From positions 1 through 28,647 of the forward strand of contig CAYZPY010000014.1 of assembly GCA_964480425.1 (NCBI GenBank): a stretch of DNA of 28,647 bases, in the 5' to 3' direction. This DNA is from CAYYMD01 sp964480425 (GTDB taxonomy: Bacteria; Planctomycetota; Phycisphaerae; SM23-33). The first letter of the stretch is position 1; the number at the start of each line of letters is the position of its first letter. Positions 22,435 to 28,647 of this stretch are shown here, one piece after another. A program made the translations under genes and the position numbers. The notes beneath the pieces are model-generated. The model was not told the DNA's origin, ran no database searches, and worked only from the letters and a program-made list of their open reading frames with translations.

Positions 22435-24615
22435 GTGAACAAAATTCGATTGGCGTTGATCCTTACGGTGTGTTTGTTTGTCATGTATCCGGCCGGCTCC
22501 TCGCTGTGCCAGGACACGGCGGCCCCGACAGAGACCGGGGGTAAGACCGTCGAGATTTTGTGGCGAGACTTTATTCACTTTGTCAAGGTCGACCGCCCCG
22601 ATGCGGCCAGGAGCCACATTCAGGCGATACTCGAATCGGACGTCGAGGCCAAGACCGTATACGAGCTTTCCAGCAGGACCAAGGGAGTCGAATCGATTCT
22701 CAGGCGCGCCGAGGGCCTGGAGGGCATGGGCGAGTCCGTCAAGCGCCTCCGCCAGGTCATCGAGGAGGGATATGAAGCCAAACGAGCAGACTCCGAGGAA
22801 ATCGCCGAATCGATAAAACTTCTCTCGGGCAACATTCGTCCTTTCGAGAGGGGCTCGAGGCGGCTGGTGATAAGCGGCGAATACGCCCTGCCGCAGCTCA
22901 TACAAAAACTTATTGACCCCAAGACCAAGCCCCTGCTCAAAGAGAGAATCATTATCGTGCTTCCTCGCCTGGGTAAGAATGCCGTCAGGGGTCTGTCCGT
23001 CGCGCTTCAGACCGACAACGAGGAATTGCAGCGGATCGTGATCGACGCGCTGGGCGAAATCGGCTACCCCCACGCCGCGCCGCGACTGAAGGAAATCGCC
23101 ACCCGCGACGGCGTCATCAAGTCAAACCGCAGGGCCGCTCTCTCCGCACTCGTCGCCTGCGCCGGAAAGTCCGCCGTCTCCAAGAGTGCCGCCGAACTCT
23201 ACTACGAGCAGGCGCTTAAGTATTATTACCGAGCGGATTCGCTCATGCCAGATAAGCGCCAACCCCAGGCCAACGTGTGGTACTGGAAGGATAATCTCGG
23301 CGTAACGTACAAAAAGGTCCCCCGCGAAATATTCGCCGACATATATGCCATGAGAATGGCCCGACTGGCACTTGGTCACGACGCCGATCTCCACCAGGCG
23401 GTGTCGCTGTGGCTGGCTGCAAATCTGAGAAAAGAGGCCGACCTGCCCGACGGCGCAAAAGACCCCACAAAGCCCGAACAAATGCCCGGGGCGGATTATT
23501 TCGCCCTTGCAAGCGGAGTGAGGTATCAGCAGGCGGTGCTGAAACGCGCACTGAAGGACAACGAGATACCCGTGGCCACAGATGCGATTCAGGCGCTGGC
23601 GCACACCACTGGGGCAAAAAGCATGGTCAGACCGACCGTCGGGGGCGACCAGCCGCTCGTCGATGCGCTGACCTACCCCAATCGCAAGGTGCGTTACCTG
23701 GCCGCGCTGTCGCTGGCAGAGGCGCTGCCGTCGGAGAAATTTACGAATTCTCACGTGGTGCCAATGGTGCTTATCGAGGCGCTGCGACGAACCGGCAAAA
23801 AGACCGCGCTTGTCGTGGCCGATAATCCAAACACCCTCAACGAGTTAAAGAGCGCCCTTCGCGGGATAGATTATAACGTTCTGGAAGCAAAAGGTCCCCA
23901 GCAGGCCGTGGACGCCATAAGCAGGGTCAAGGGCGTTGACGTGGTGTTGCTGACCGGCGAGCCACTGCCTTCCAAAGTGGTCAAGGCCATCCGCGACGAA
24001 CCCGGTTTTGCGACTATCCCGGTGGTGGTCACGGCTGAAGAAACAAGGGGCCTCAAGAAACTCGCCCAGGCGGACAAGCGAATGGTGATCGTCCCAGCCA
24101 AACCCGCCCTGGGCGTTCTGGAAGAAGGGCTCAAAAAGGCCGATGAACTCGCCGACGGCGTGGCGATGTCCGAGTCCAGGCGGGTGGAATGGGCGGTAAA
24201 GTCGGCCAAGGCGATTCGCATACTGGGGCTGACCTCGAATAAGGTTTACGACATCACACGCACCACCGATGCGCTTAAGCGGGCGCTGGGGCACAAGGAC
24301 GCTTCCCTGAACGTAGCCGCCGCCGAGGCGCTGTCGGCTATTCAAACCTCCAGGGCACAGCGGGCGATAATCGACCTGGCGACCAACGACGACGCCTCGG
24401 ACGACGTGCGGATAGCGGCCTTTAAGGCGCTGAGCGAGTCGCTCAGGCGGTTCGGTAACCGACTGAGCGACGAGCAGGCGACCATGGTTCTGGAAGTGGT
24501 CAAGGGCGACCAGTCGAAGCCGCTTCGTAATGCTGCCGCACAGGCGATGGGCGCCATGAACCTGCCCAGCGAAAAGGTCAAGTCGCTCATACTGGAAGCC
24601 AAAGAGGCGAAGTAG
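22435..24615 (+). CDS. secreted HEAT-repeat protein with an embedded degenerate receiver domain
   Basis: A 726-residue protein, probably exported. GTG at 22435 is chosen because GGGAG lies 7 bases upstream, whereas the ATG two codons earlier overlaps that site. A signal peptide (IRLALILTVCLFVMYPAGSSLC) comes first. HEAT-type helical repeats follow at about residues 140-250 (LQRIVIDALGEIGYPHAAPRL) and 590-720 (ASLNVAAAEALSAI; VRIAAFKALSESL), with another set near 380-450. Between them, residues ~455-570 (nt 23800-24140) look like a CheY fold: TALVVADNPNTLNELKSALR, GVDVVLLTGEPLP, IPVVVTAEE, VIVPAKPA. The phospho-acceptor Asp is replaced (LLTGE) and the acidic pair is reduced to AD, so it cannot be phosphorylated normally. 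It is likely a protein-interaction scaffold in the envelope. Confidence 0.85.
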   Translation: MNKIRLALILTVCLFVMYPAGSSLCQDTAAPTETGGKTVEILWRDFIHFVKVDRPDAARSHIQAILESDVEAKTVYELSSRTKGVESILRRAEGLEGMGESVKRLRQVIEEGYEAKRADSEEIAESIKLLSGNIRPFERGSRRLVISGEYALPQLIQKLIDPKTKPLLKERIIIVLPRLGKNAVRGLSVALQTDNEELQRIVIDALGEIGYPHAAPRLKEIATRDGVIKSNRRAALSALVACAGKSAVSKSAAELYYEQALKYYYRADSLMPDKRQPQANVWYWKDNLGVTYKKVPREIFADIYAMRMARLALGHDADLHQAVSLWLAANLRKEADLPDGAKDPTKPEQMPGADYFALASGVRYQQAVLKRALKDNEIPVATDAIQALAHTTGAKSMVRPTVGGDQPLVDALTYPNRKVRYLAALSLAEALPSEKFTNSHVVPMVLIEALRRTGKKTALVVADNPNTLNELKSALRGIDYNVLEAKGPQQAVDAISRVKGVDVVLLTGEPLPSKVVKAIRDEPGFATIPVVVTAEETRGLKKLAQADKRMVIVPAKPALGVLEEGLKKADELADGVAMSESRRVEWAVKSAKAIRILGLTSNKVYDITRTTDALKRALGHKDASLNVAAAEALSAIQTSRAQRAIIDLATNDDASDDVRIAAFKALSESLRRFGNRLSDEQATMVLEVVKGDQSKPLRNAAAQAMGAMNLPSEKVKSLILEAKEAK

Positions 24616-24642
24616 CCCACTGGCGACAAGTCGAGTTCACTC

Positions 24643-24680
24643 GCCGGTCCCCTGCACCCCGCAGGAGGCCGGCTTTTTAT
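24643..24680 (+). terminator. intrinsic terminator after the HEAT-repeat gene
   Basis: GCCGGTCCCCTGC (24643-24655) pairs with GCAGGAGGCCGGC (24661-24673): 12 pairs with one mismatch, loop ACCCC. The T-run TTTTTATT follows. It closes the 17731-24615 block. Confidence 0.92.
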
Positions 24681-24764
24681 TGGAGACAATTTTTGTTTCT
24701 ACCCGAGTCATATCTTAAGTTTTACAGGGTCAAAATTGCTCTACAGACAAGGAGGAACTCTGCG

Positions 24765-25601
24765 GTGCTGAACTACTTGAAAAACGTAAAGTTCATGCCG
24801 GACGCCAGCCAGTTGGTCAGAGGTGTGCTGGTGTTCCTTGCAGGGATAGCCGTGGCGGCCTGCGCGATGGCGCTGGCGGGTTCGCACGTGGCCAGTGCGG
24901 TGATGGGCGGCGTAATTGTTTTTACGGGCATCATAATGACCTATAACGTTCGCCGCGCCATGAGCGACCTGTCCGACCAGTCCGCTCGTACGAGTCGCGC
25001 AGCGGCAGAGGCCGAACAGCATTACATAATGGTGCTGAGGAAGATTATCACCTTCGTGGAAACCCGCGACGGATACACAAAGGGCAGGAGTCAGCGGATA
25101 GGCGACCTGGCGGAAAAAATCGCCGCCGAACTGGGCCTGGACAGTCATAAATGCCGAATGCTTAACCTGGCCGGACAGCTGCACGACATAGGCATGCTCG
25201 CCGTTCCCGAGAGCGTGATAAACCGCCGCGGGCAATTGACCACGAGCGAGTTCAGAATAGTCGAAAAACACGCCGACGTCTCGTACGAACTGCTCAAGCC
25301 GCTCAAATCGGTACAGGGCGTTCTGGGGGCGATAAGACACCATCACGAGCGAATGAACGGAACCGGATATCCCGAAGGGCTCCAGGGGCGGGACATACCC
25401 ACAGAGGCGAGGATACTGGCCGTGGCAGACGCCTACGACGCCATGACGCACGACAGGCCCCACCGCCCGGCGATGAGTCCTTACCTGGCGGTCAAGGAGC
25501 TTCGCAGGTGTTCGCCGGCCGGCTACGACGAGGATTGCGTCGAGGCACTGGCGACGGCTGTCAATATGCCCGAACTTGAGAAGGTTGCCTGCCCGGCGTA
25601 A
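24765..25601 (+). CDS. membrane-anchored HD-GYP domain protein (putative c-di-GMP phosphodiesterase)
   Basis: A 278-residue protein. GTG at 24765 follows AAGGAGG by 9 bases, better than the longer frame. Two membrane helices lie near the N-terminus (VRGVLVFLAGIAVAACAMAL and ASAVMGGVIVFTGIIMTY). A short coiled linker leads to the HD-GYP domain. It has GQLHDIGMLAVPE (HD), KHADVSYELL, HHHERMNGTGYPEGL (the GYP motif) and ILAVADAYDAMT (metal Asp). HD-GYP proteins hydrolyse cyclic di-GMP to GMP or pGpG. One deviation: the usual YTxGHSxRV at the domain start is YTKGRSQRI, so a conserved His is Arg, which may change metal binding. It converges with csrA; both affect the motile/sessile switch in other bacteria, but no direct link is shown. 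Confidence 0.92.
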   Translation: MLNYLKNVKFMPDASQLVRGVLVFLAGIAVAACAMALAGSHVASAVMGGVIVFTGIIMTYNVRRAMSDLSDQSARTSRAAAEAEQHYIMVLRKIITFVETRDGYTKGRSQRIGDLAEKIAAELGLDSHKCRMLNLAGQLHDIGMLAVPESVINRRGQLTTSEFRIVEKHADVSYELLKPLKSVQGVLGAIRHHHERMNGTGYPEGLQGRDIPTEARILAVADAYDAMTHDRPHRPAMSPYLAVKELRRCSPAGYDEDCVEALATAVNMPELEKVACPA

Positions 25602-25655
25602 CGGGACGTATCCCTCCAAGGCGGGCGGCTGGTTCGACAACGGACGATTCGCATA

Positions 25656-25673
25656 AGGCGCCCGCGCGGCGCC
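25656..25673. terminator. GC-rich hairpin between convergent HD-GYP and csrA genes
   Basis: GGCGCC (25657-25662) and GGCGCC (25668-25673) form a perfect 6-bp stem around CGCGC, 3 bases past the csrA stop. Neither side has a real T-run (only TTATGCG on the minus strand), so termination is possible but weak. Confidence 0.35.
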
Positions 25674-25675
25674 GG

Positions 25676-25867
25676 TTAATTCGGCAAATCGCCTTCGTGG
25701 TTATTCCGCTCGATGATGCTGCGGTAAATTTCTTTGCGGTGGACGGGTACCTCGGAAGGGGCGTTTATCCCAAGGCGAACCTTCTCCCCGCGAATCTCGA
25801 GTATGGTGATTTCCACGTTGTCGCCGATCATGATCGACTCATTCTGGCGTCGTGCAAGAACGAGCAT
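25676..25867 (-). CDS. csrA: carbon storage regulator, RNA-binding translational regulator
   Basis: A small dimeric protein that binds GGA motifs in mRNA leaders and controls translation and stability; 63 residues, typical size. The sequence starts MLVLARRQNESIMIG, with the conserved N-terminal strand (Leu4, Arg6), and continues through ITILEIRGEKVRLGI to VPVHRKEIY, which holds the RNA-contacting Arg. The ATG at 25867 is chosen because AGGAAG lies just upstream and family members begin MLVL; the 11-residue extension to a TTG is unlikely. The leader contains five GGA triplets within 70 bases, one overlapping the start codon, suggesting autoregulation. No flagellar genes or fliW accompany it here. 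Confidence 0.95.
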   Translation of the reverse strand: MLVLARRQNESIMIGDNVEITILEIRGEKVRLGINAPSEVPVHRKEIYRSIIERNNHEGDLPN

Positions 25868-25935
25868 CCTCGCTTCCTTTCGGTTGCGGCCTTGGCTCAA
25901 AATCCTTCGCGTAGGCCTCCTTTACGGGATCATCC
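25867..25935 (-). promoter_or_regulatory. csrA leader with clustered GGA motifs, possible autoregulatory sites
   Basis: Minus-strand GGA occurs at 25935-25933, 25920-25918, 25905-25903, 25877-25875 and 25869-25867. The last two cover the ribosome-binding site and start codon. CsrA is known in other bacteria to repress its own mRNA through such sites. No clear sigma-70 promoter was found between csrA and mtnA, though AT-rich TATAAATAAG occurs near 26010. Confidence 0.35.
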
Positions 25936-26080
25936 CCGCCTGCCGTCGGTTTAAAATACCCGCCGGCGTGCGGGCACGCTGAAGTTTATATCGGAGCTAT
26001 GCGTCGGCGATATAAATAAGAACCGCCGCCGGCGATGACGGGGGGTTGCGTTCGTGGGCGGTTGGATATACGTTCTTGGC

Positions 26081-27148
26081 ATGAACGCGGAGTTAACGGA
26101 CATAAAACCTCCTGTCGAGGTTGTTTCATGGCGCGGTGACGCCCGCGACGGATACCTGCGCCTGCTGGACCAGAGGCGTCTTCCGGGACGGACCGCATAT
26201 CTTCAATGTCGCAGGGTCGCCGAGTTGACGGACGCCATAAGACAACTGGCGGTCCGCGGCGCCCCGGCCATCGGCGTCGCCGCAGGATATGGAATGGTCC
26301 TGGCGGCGCAGAATCTCAACGTCGCCGGCGAAGCGCATCGGGTGCTGAGGGGCGCGGCGGACGAGCTTTGCTCGGCACGACCGACCGCGGTGAATCTCTC
26401 CTGGGCGGTCAGGCGCGTGCTTGAGGCGTCCGACAACGCGGGCGGCGACGTCGAGCGTATCCCCGAGGTGATGCTCGCCGAGGCCCGGGAGATTCACGCC
26501 GAAGATGAGCGGATGTGCCTTGCTATCGGTCGCAACGCGGCCGATATCATCTCCGCATGCAAGGGCGTACTGACCCACTGCAACGCCGGAGCACTGGCCA
26601 CCGCAGGCATAGGGACCGCCACGGCGGGGATGTACGTCGCGCACGGGGCGGGCGCGAGATTTCGGGTTTATTGCGACGAGACACGCCCGCTGCTGCAGGG
26701 CAGCCGACTGACCGCATGGGAACTCTCGCGGGCGGGGATTGACACCGTGCTGATAACCGACAGCATGGCCGGGCACGTCATTTCACAGGGGCGGGTGCAG
26801 ATGGTCATCACCGGCGCAGACCGCATCGCCGCAAACGGCGACACCGCAAACAAGATCGGGACCTACTCGCTGGCCGTTCTGGCCGACCACAATAAAATTC
26901 CGTTCTACGTCGCCGCGCCTTACAGCACCTTCGATTTGAGCATCTCCGACGGCGGGGGGATACCCATCGAGCAGCGGGCGGCCGAGGAGGTCACCCGGTG
27001 GGGCGGACGGCGAACCGCGCCGGAAAACGTCGAAATCTATTCGCCCGCCTTCGACGTCACACCGGCAGAACTTATCACCGCCATCATCACCGACCGCGGA
27101 ATAATTAAACCCGTCACGCGGGAAAATGTCCGCCGCCTGATGCGATAA
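26081..27148 (+). CDS. mtnA: S-methyl-5-thioribose-1-phosphate isomerase
   Basis: Aldose-ketose isomerase of the methionine salvage pathway, converting 5-methylthioribose-1-phosphate to the ribulose form; 355 residues from ATG 26081. A GTG at 26054 would add nine residues and has a G-rich upstream; neither start has a strong ribosome-binding site. Family motifs are IRQLAVRGAPAIGVAAGYG, the catalytic Cys in LTHCNAGALATAGIGTA, the catalytic Asp in ITGADRIAANGDTANKIGTY, and YVAAPYSTFD. eIF2B-related ribose-1,5-bisphosphate isomerases are the main alternative, but the RGAPAI and CNAGALAT motifs fit MtnA. No other salvage genes are nearby. It is divergent from csrA. Confidence 0.95.
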   Translation: MNAELTDIKPPVEVVSWRGDARDGYLRLLDQRRLPGRTAYLQCRRVAELTDAIRQLAVRGAPAIGVAAGYGMVLAAQNLNVAGEAHRVLRGAADELCSARPTAVNLSWAVRRVLEASDNAGGDVERIPEVMLAEAREIHAEDERMCLAIGRNAADIISACKGVLTHCNAGALATAGIGTATAGMYVAHGAGARFRVYCDETRPLLQGSRLTAWELSRAGIDTVLITDSMAGHVISQGRVQMVITGADRIAANGDTANKIGTYSLAVLADHNKIPFYVAAPYSTFDLSISDGGGIPIEQRAAEEVTRWGGRRTAPENVEIYSPAFDVTPAELITAIITDRGIIKPVTRENVRRLMR

Positions 27149-27196
27149 TTGAAATGCTAAACCTTGGCCATCCCTGCTCAGGACAGGAAATGGTTG

Positions 27197-27379
27197 ATGC
27201 CGCCAATTATTCCGCTGATTTTCTACTGCTTCTTCAAGGCCTGGCGAATGGCGAAAAAGAACCCGGACCAGCGTACAGGCGATTATAAAATAAACATGTC
27301 ACTGGCGATGTTTACGGGAGTGGCGCCGTGGAGTCTTATTATTATCGCATGTCTGTTGCGGGGCTTGGCAAATTGTTAA
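27197..27379 (+). CDS. small membrane protein of unknown function
   Basis: A 60-residue protein with two predicted membrane segments: MPPIIPLIFYCFFKAW at the N-terminus and LAMFTGVAPWSLIIIACLL near the C-terminus. They are joined by a basic, hydrophilic loop (RMAKKNPDQRTGDYKIN). ATG 27197 has AGGA 8 bases upstream, better than a TTG at 27164. It lies 48 bases after mtnA on the same strand and could be co-transcribed. No family is recognised, and such a short frame could be spurious, but the ribosome-binding site and membrane pattern support it. The gap to the next gene (27380-27479) contains a CCCGCA/TGCGGG hairpin and no T-run. Confidence 0.5.
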   Translation: MPPIIPLIFYCFFKAWRMAKKNPDQRTGDYKINMSLAMFTGVAPWSLIIIACLLRGLANC

Positions 27380-27479
27380 TACTGCTCGCCCCGATTCTTG
27401 ACAACCCGCACTTGCCTGTGCGTTGAATTGCGGGCGCGTCGGCGCCGCGGCGGTATTACGGTTGGCGCAATGCCCGTGT

Positions 27480-27938
27480 TTATTCGTGCACGGAGATGTC
27501 GGCCACCTTCGGGTCGGCGAGTCTGGCATAATCGTCGTACTTCATGCCGATGGCGTGACGGTGATCGCCCGCCTGGAATACGATTTGCTCCTGGCTGGAC
27601 AGGTGCTCGTCCACCACGGTGGGGATGTCGTACAGGTTTCCGAACGGCGGCTCTGCGCCCACTTCCACGTCGGGGAACACTTCGGCCAGGTCGTCCTCGT
27701 CGGCGAGCTTGACCTTCCTGACGCCAAGGGCGTTGCCGGCCTTTTTGAGGTCCAGTTGAAAACTGGCCGGAAGAACGCAAAGGGCGTAATTCTTCTTGGC
27801 CTTGACCAGAACCGCCTTGGCGACGGCGTGTCCGGTTACGTGCTCGCTGGCGGCGACCTCCTGGGCGGTGTAAGCGGGATTGTGTTCGAACACCTTGAAC
27901 TTCGCGCCATTCTGCTTGAGATATTCTTGCACTTTCAT
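27480..27938 (-). CDS. YbaK/EbsC-family aminoacyl-tRNA deacylase
   Basis: A freestanding editing-domain protein that hydrolyses mischarged aminoacyl-tRNA (Cys-tRNA-Pro or Ala-tRNA-Pro in characterised members); 152 residues. The pattern is typical: an N-terminal helix MKVQEYLKQNGAKFKVFEHN, then YTAQEVAASEHVTGHAVAKAVLVKA with the conserved Lys, and LPASFQLDLKKAGNALG. VGAEPPFGNLYDIPTVVDEHL carries the catalytic-loop G-x-x-P-P-F-G, and FQAGDHRHAIGMKYDDYARL ends the fold. The ATG at 27938 has AAAGGGG upstream. With dtd (5771) this is the second trans-editing factor in the window. Subfamily (ProX, YbaK or other) cannot be fixed by eye. A good promoter lies at 28020-28049. Confidence 0.92.
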   Translation of the reverse strand: MKVQEYLKQNGAKFKVFEHNPAYTAQEVAASEHVTGHAVAKAVLVKAKKNYALCVLPASFQLDLKKAGNALGVRKVKLADEDDLAEVFPDVEVGAEPPFGNLYDIPTVVDEHLSSQEQIVFQAGDHRHAIGMKYDDYARLADPKVADISVHE

Positions 27939-27955
27939 AGCAAGCCCCTTTCGTG

Positions 27956-27971
27956 CCTGCCTACCGGCAGG
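27956..27971 (-). repeat. CCTGCC/GGCAGG hairpin in the deacylase leader
   Basis: CCTGCC (27956-27961) and GGCAGG (27966-27971) form a perfect 6-bp stem with a 4-nt loop, between the predicted transcript start and the ATG at 27938. It is of the same type as the CTGCC hairpins near dtd, clpC and the tandem secreted genes. Confidence 0.45.
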
Positions 27972-28019
27972 TTTTGACATAATAAAATTACCGACGGACC
28001 AATACCGTAATACCACAGA

Positions 28020-28049
28020 ATTATATGCGTCGGCAAATGCGCCGGTCAA
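28020..28049 (-). promoter_or_regulatory. promoter for the YbaK-family gene
   Basis: Minus-strand TTGACC (28049-28044) and consensus TATAAT (28025-28020) are separated by 18 bp, giving a transcript start near 28013 and a leader of about 75 nt. Between here and the response regulator stop (28050-28157) there is a GGCGCA/TGCGCC hairpin (28060-28078). On the minus strand it is followed by GCTCGAAATTTT and may terminate the regulator transcript. Confidence 0.7.
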
Positions 28050-28157
28050 AATTTCGAGCGGCGCAGTCCCGGTGCGCCTTGGGCCCGGTGATTTGGGCGA
28101 ACCGTCGCGGCGCGCTGGCGGATGGGAAGACGTCCTGACCGGTCGGCGACCAGGCGG

Positions 28158-28550
28158 CTACTGCTGTTTTACCTCTTCCTGGAGCAGGTTTTTAACCTCA
28201 CGCACGAGCACCTCCAGGCGGAAGGGCTTGTTGAGGTAAACTTCCACGCCGAGCGCCTGTGCATAGGTCTTGTGACGCTGTCCGAGATTGCCGGTGACCA
28301 TCACCACCTTGGGGCGGTCCGGCTGCTTGCACAAACGCTCCATGACCAGCAGCCCGCTGCGCCTGGGAAGCATGAGGTCCAGCACGACAAGGTCGGGCTT
28401 TTCCTTCTCCACCAGTTCTACGGCGGAATTGCCGTCGCGCGCCGTGATGGTCTGCACGCCCAGCTCGGACACCGAAGATTCCATGGCGGTCAGTATGTCC
28501 TTGTCGTCATCGACGAGCAAAACTTTCTTGTCTTTAAATTCGTCAGTCAT
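28158..28550 (-). CDS. single-domain response regulator (CheY-like)
   Basis: A phosphorylation-dependent signalling protein with a receiver domain only, 130 residues. The acidic pocket is D14-D15-D16 (VLLVDDDKD), the phospho-acceptor is D58 (LVVLDLMLP), T86 is in VMVTGN, and K108 is in YLNKPF. All catalytic residues are intact, unlike the receiver-like domain in the HEAT protein. The ATG at 28550 has AGGAA about 7 bases upstream; the longer frame lacks support. There is no output domain, so it must act through a partner. No histidine kinase gene is visible, though it could lie beyond the right edge. Confidence 0.95.
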   Translation of the reverse strand: MTDEFKDKKVLLVDDDKDILTAMESSVSELGVQTITARDGNSAVELVEKEKPDLVVLDLMLPRRSGLLVMERLCKQPDRPKVVMVTGNLGQRHKTYAQALGVEVYLNKPFRLEVLVREVKNLLQEEVKQQ

Positions 28551-28602
28551 GGCTGTTTCCTTCCGCCCCTTTTGTCTGTCTGCCGGTAATACCGACAATT
28601 AC

Positions 28603-28630
28603 AATATATCACTTATCCGTCGTAAATCAA
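28603..28630 (-). promoter_or_regulatory. promoter for the response regulator gene
   Basis: Minus-strand TTGATT (28630-28625) and TATATT (28608-28603) are separated by 16 bp, about 45 bases before the regulator start once the transcript begins near 28596. This suggests the gene is transcribed alone. Confidence 0.6.
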
Positions 28631-28647
28631 TCGTAACTCTGCGAAGT

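Noticed and set aside
24741..25640. Minus-strand frame of about 300 codons
   Set aside because: Antisense shadow of the HD-GYP gene, whose motifs are unmistakable on the plus strand.
1..28647. CRISPR array, prophage, transposase or integrase
   Set aside because: No regularly spaced repeats, no transposase- or integrase-like protein and no terminal inverted repeats with target duplication were seen.

Overview
The window looks like a chromosomal segment of a Planctomycetota bacterium, most likely a Phycisphaerae/Sedimentisphaerales-type anaerobe. This is inferred from gene content, not from a marker gene: two secreted prenyltransferase-fold/DUF4159-type proteins, a Tat-exported formylglycine sulfatase, a lipoprotein aldose epimerase, an ECF sigma factor paired with a long membrane anti-sigma factor, CsrA, ClpC, and a [NiFe] hydrogenase. 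Coding density is high. I see no insertion sequence, phage gene, CRISPR array or rRNA.

Layout. 1-2174 (minus): cytoplasmic [NiFe] hydrogenase small subunit followed by its large subunit, which runs off the left edge. 2329-3240 (minus): a conserved protein of unknown function and tRNA-Ser(CGA). 3407-6205 (plus): leuB, then a WYL regulator two bases upstream of dtd, followed by a long hairpin with a T-tract (6312-6389). 6422-8210 (minus): ribE then pdxA, flavin and B6 biosynthesis. 8275-9638: a 76-nt imperfect palindrome, a promoter and a lipoprotein galactose mutarotase. 9639-11628: a repeat-bearing gap, the sulfatase, and a divergent promoter pair framed by an inverted repeat. 11629-12518 (plus): two small lipoproteins. 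12529-14635 (minus): ECF sigma factor and anti-sigma factor. 14801-17323 (minus): clpC with a promoter and a terminator. 17731-24615 (plus): two tandem paralogous secreted proteins, then a secreted HEAT-repeat protein carrying a degenerate receiver domain. 24765-28550: HD-GYP protein, csrA, mtnA, a small membrane protein, a YbaK-type deacylase and a single-domain response regulator.

How the parts may fit together. Sulfatase, lipoprotein mutarotase and shared promoter-proximal motifs suggest use of sulfated polysaccharides at the cell surface. Sigma/anti-sigma, WYL, CsrA, HD-GYP and the response regulator form a dense regulatory complement. The most unusual block is 17731-24615: two secreted alpha/alpha-fold plus DUF4159-like paralogs next to a secreted HEAT protein with an inactive receiver. 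It may be an uncharacterised cell-envelope system.

Promoters with good -35/-10 boxes recur upstream of genes, and several have a 16-bp spacer. Two families of short intergenic repeats (GATTAACTG-rich tracts and CTGCC-type hairpins) sit between genes.
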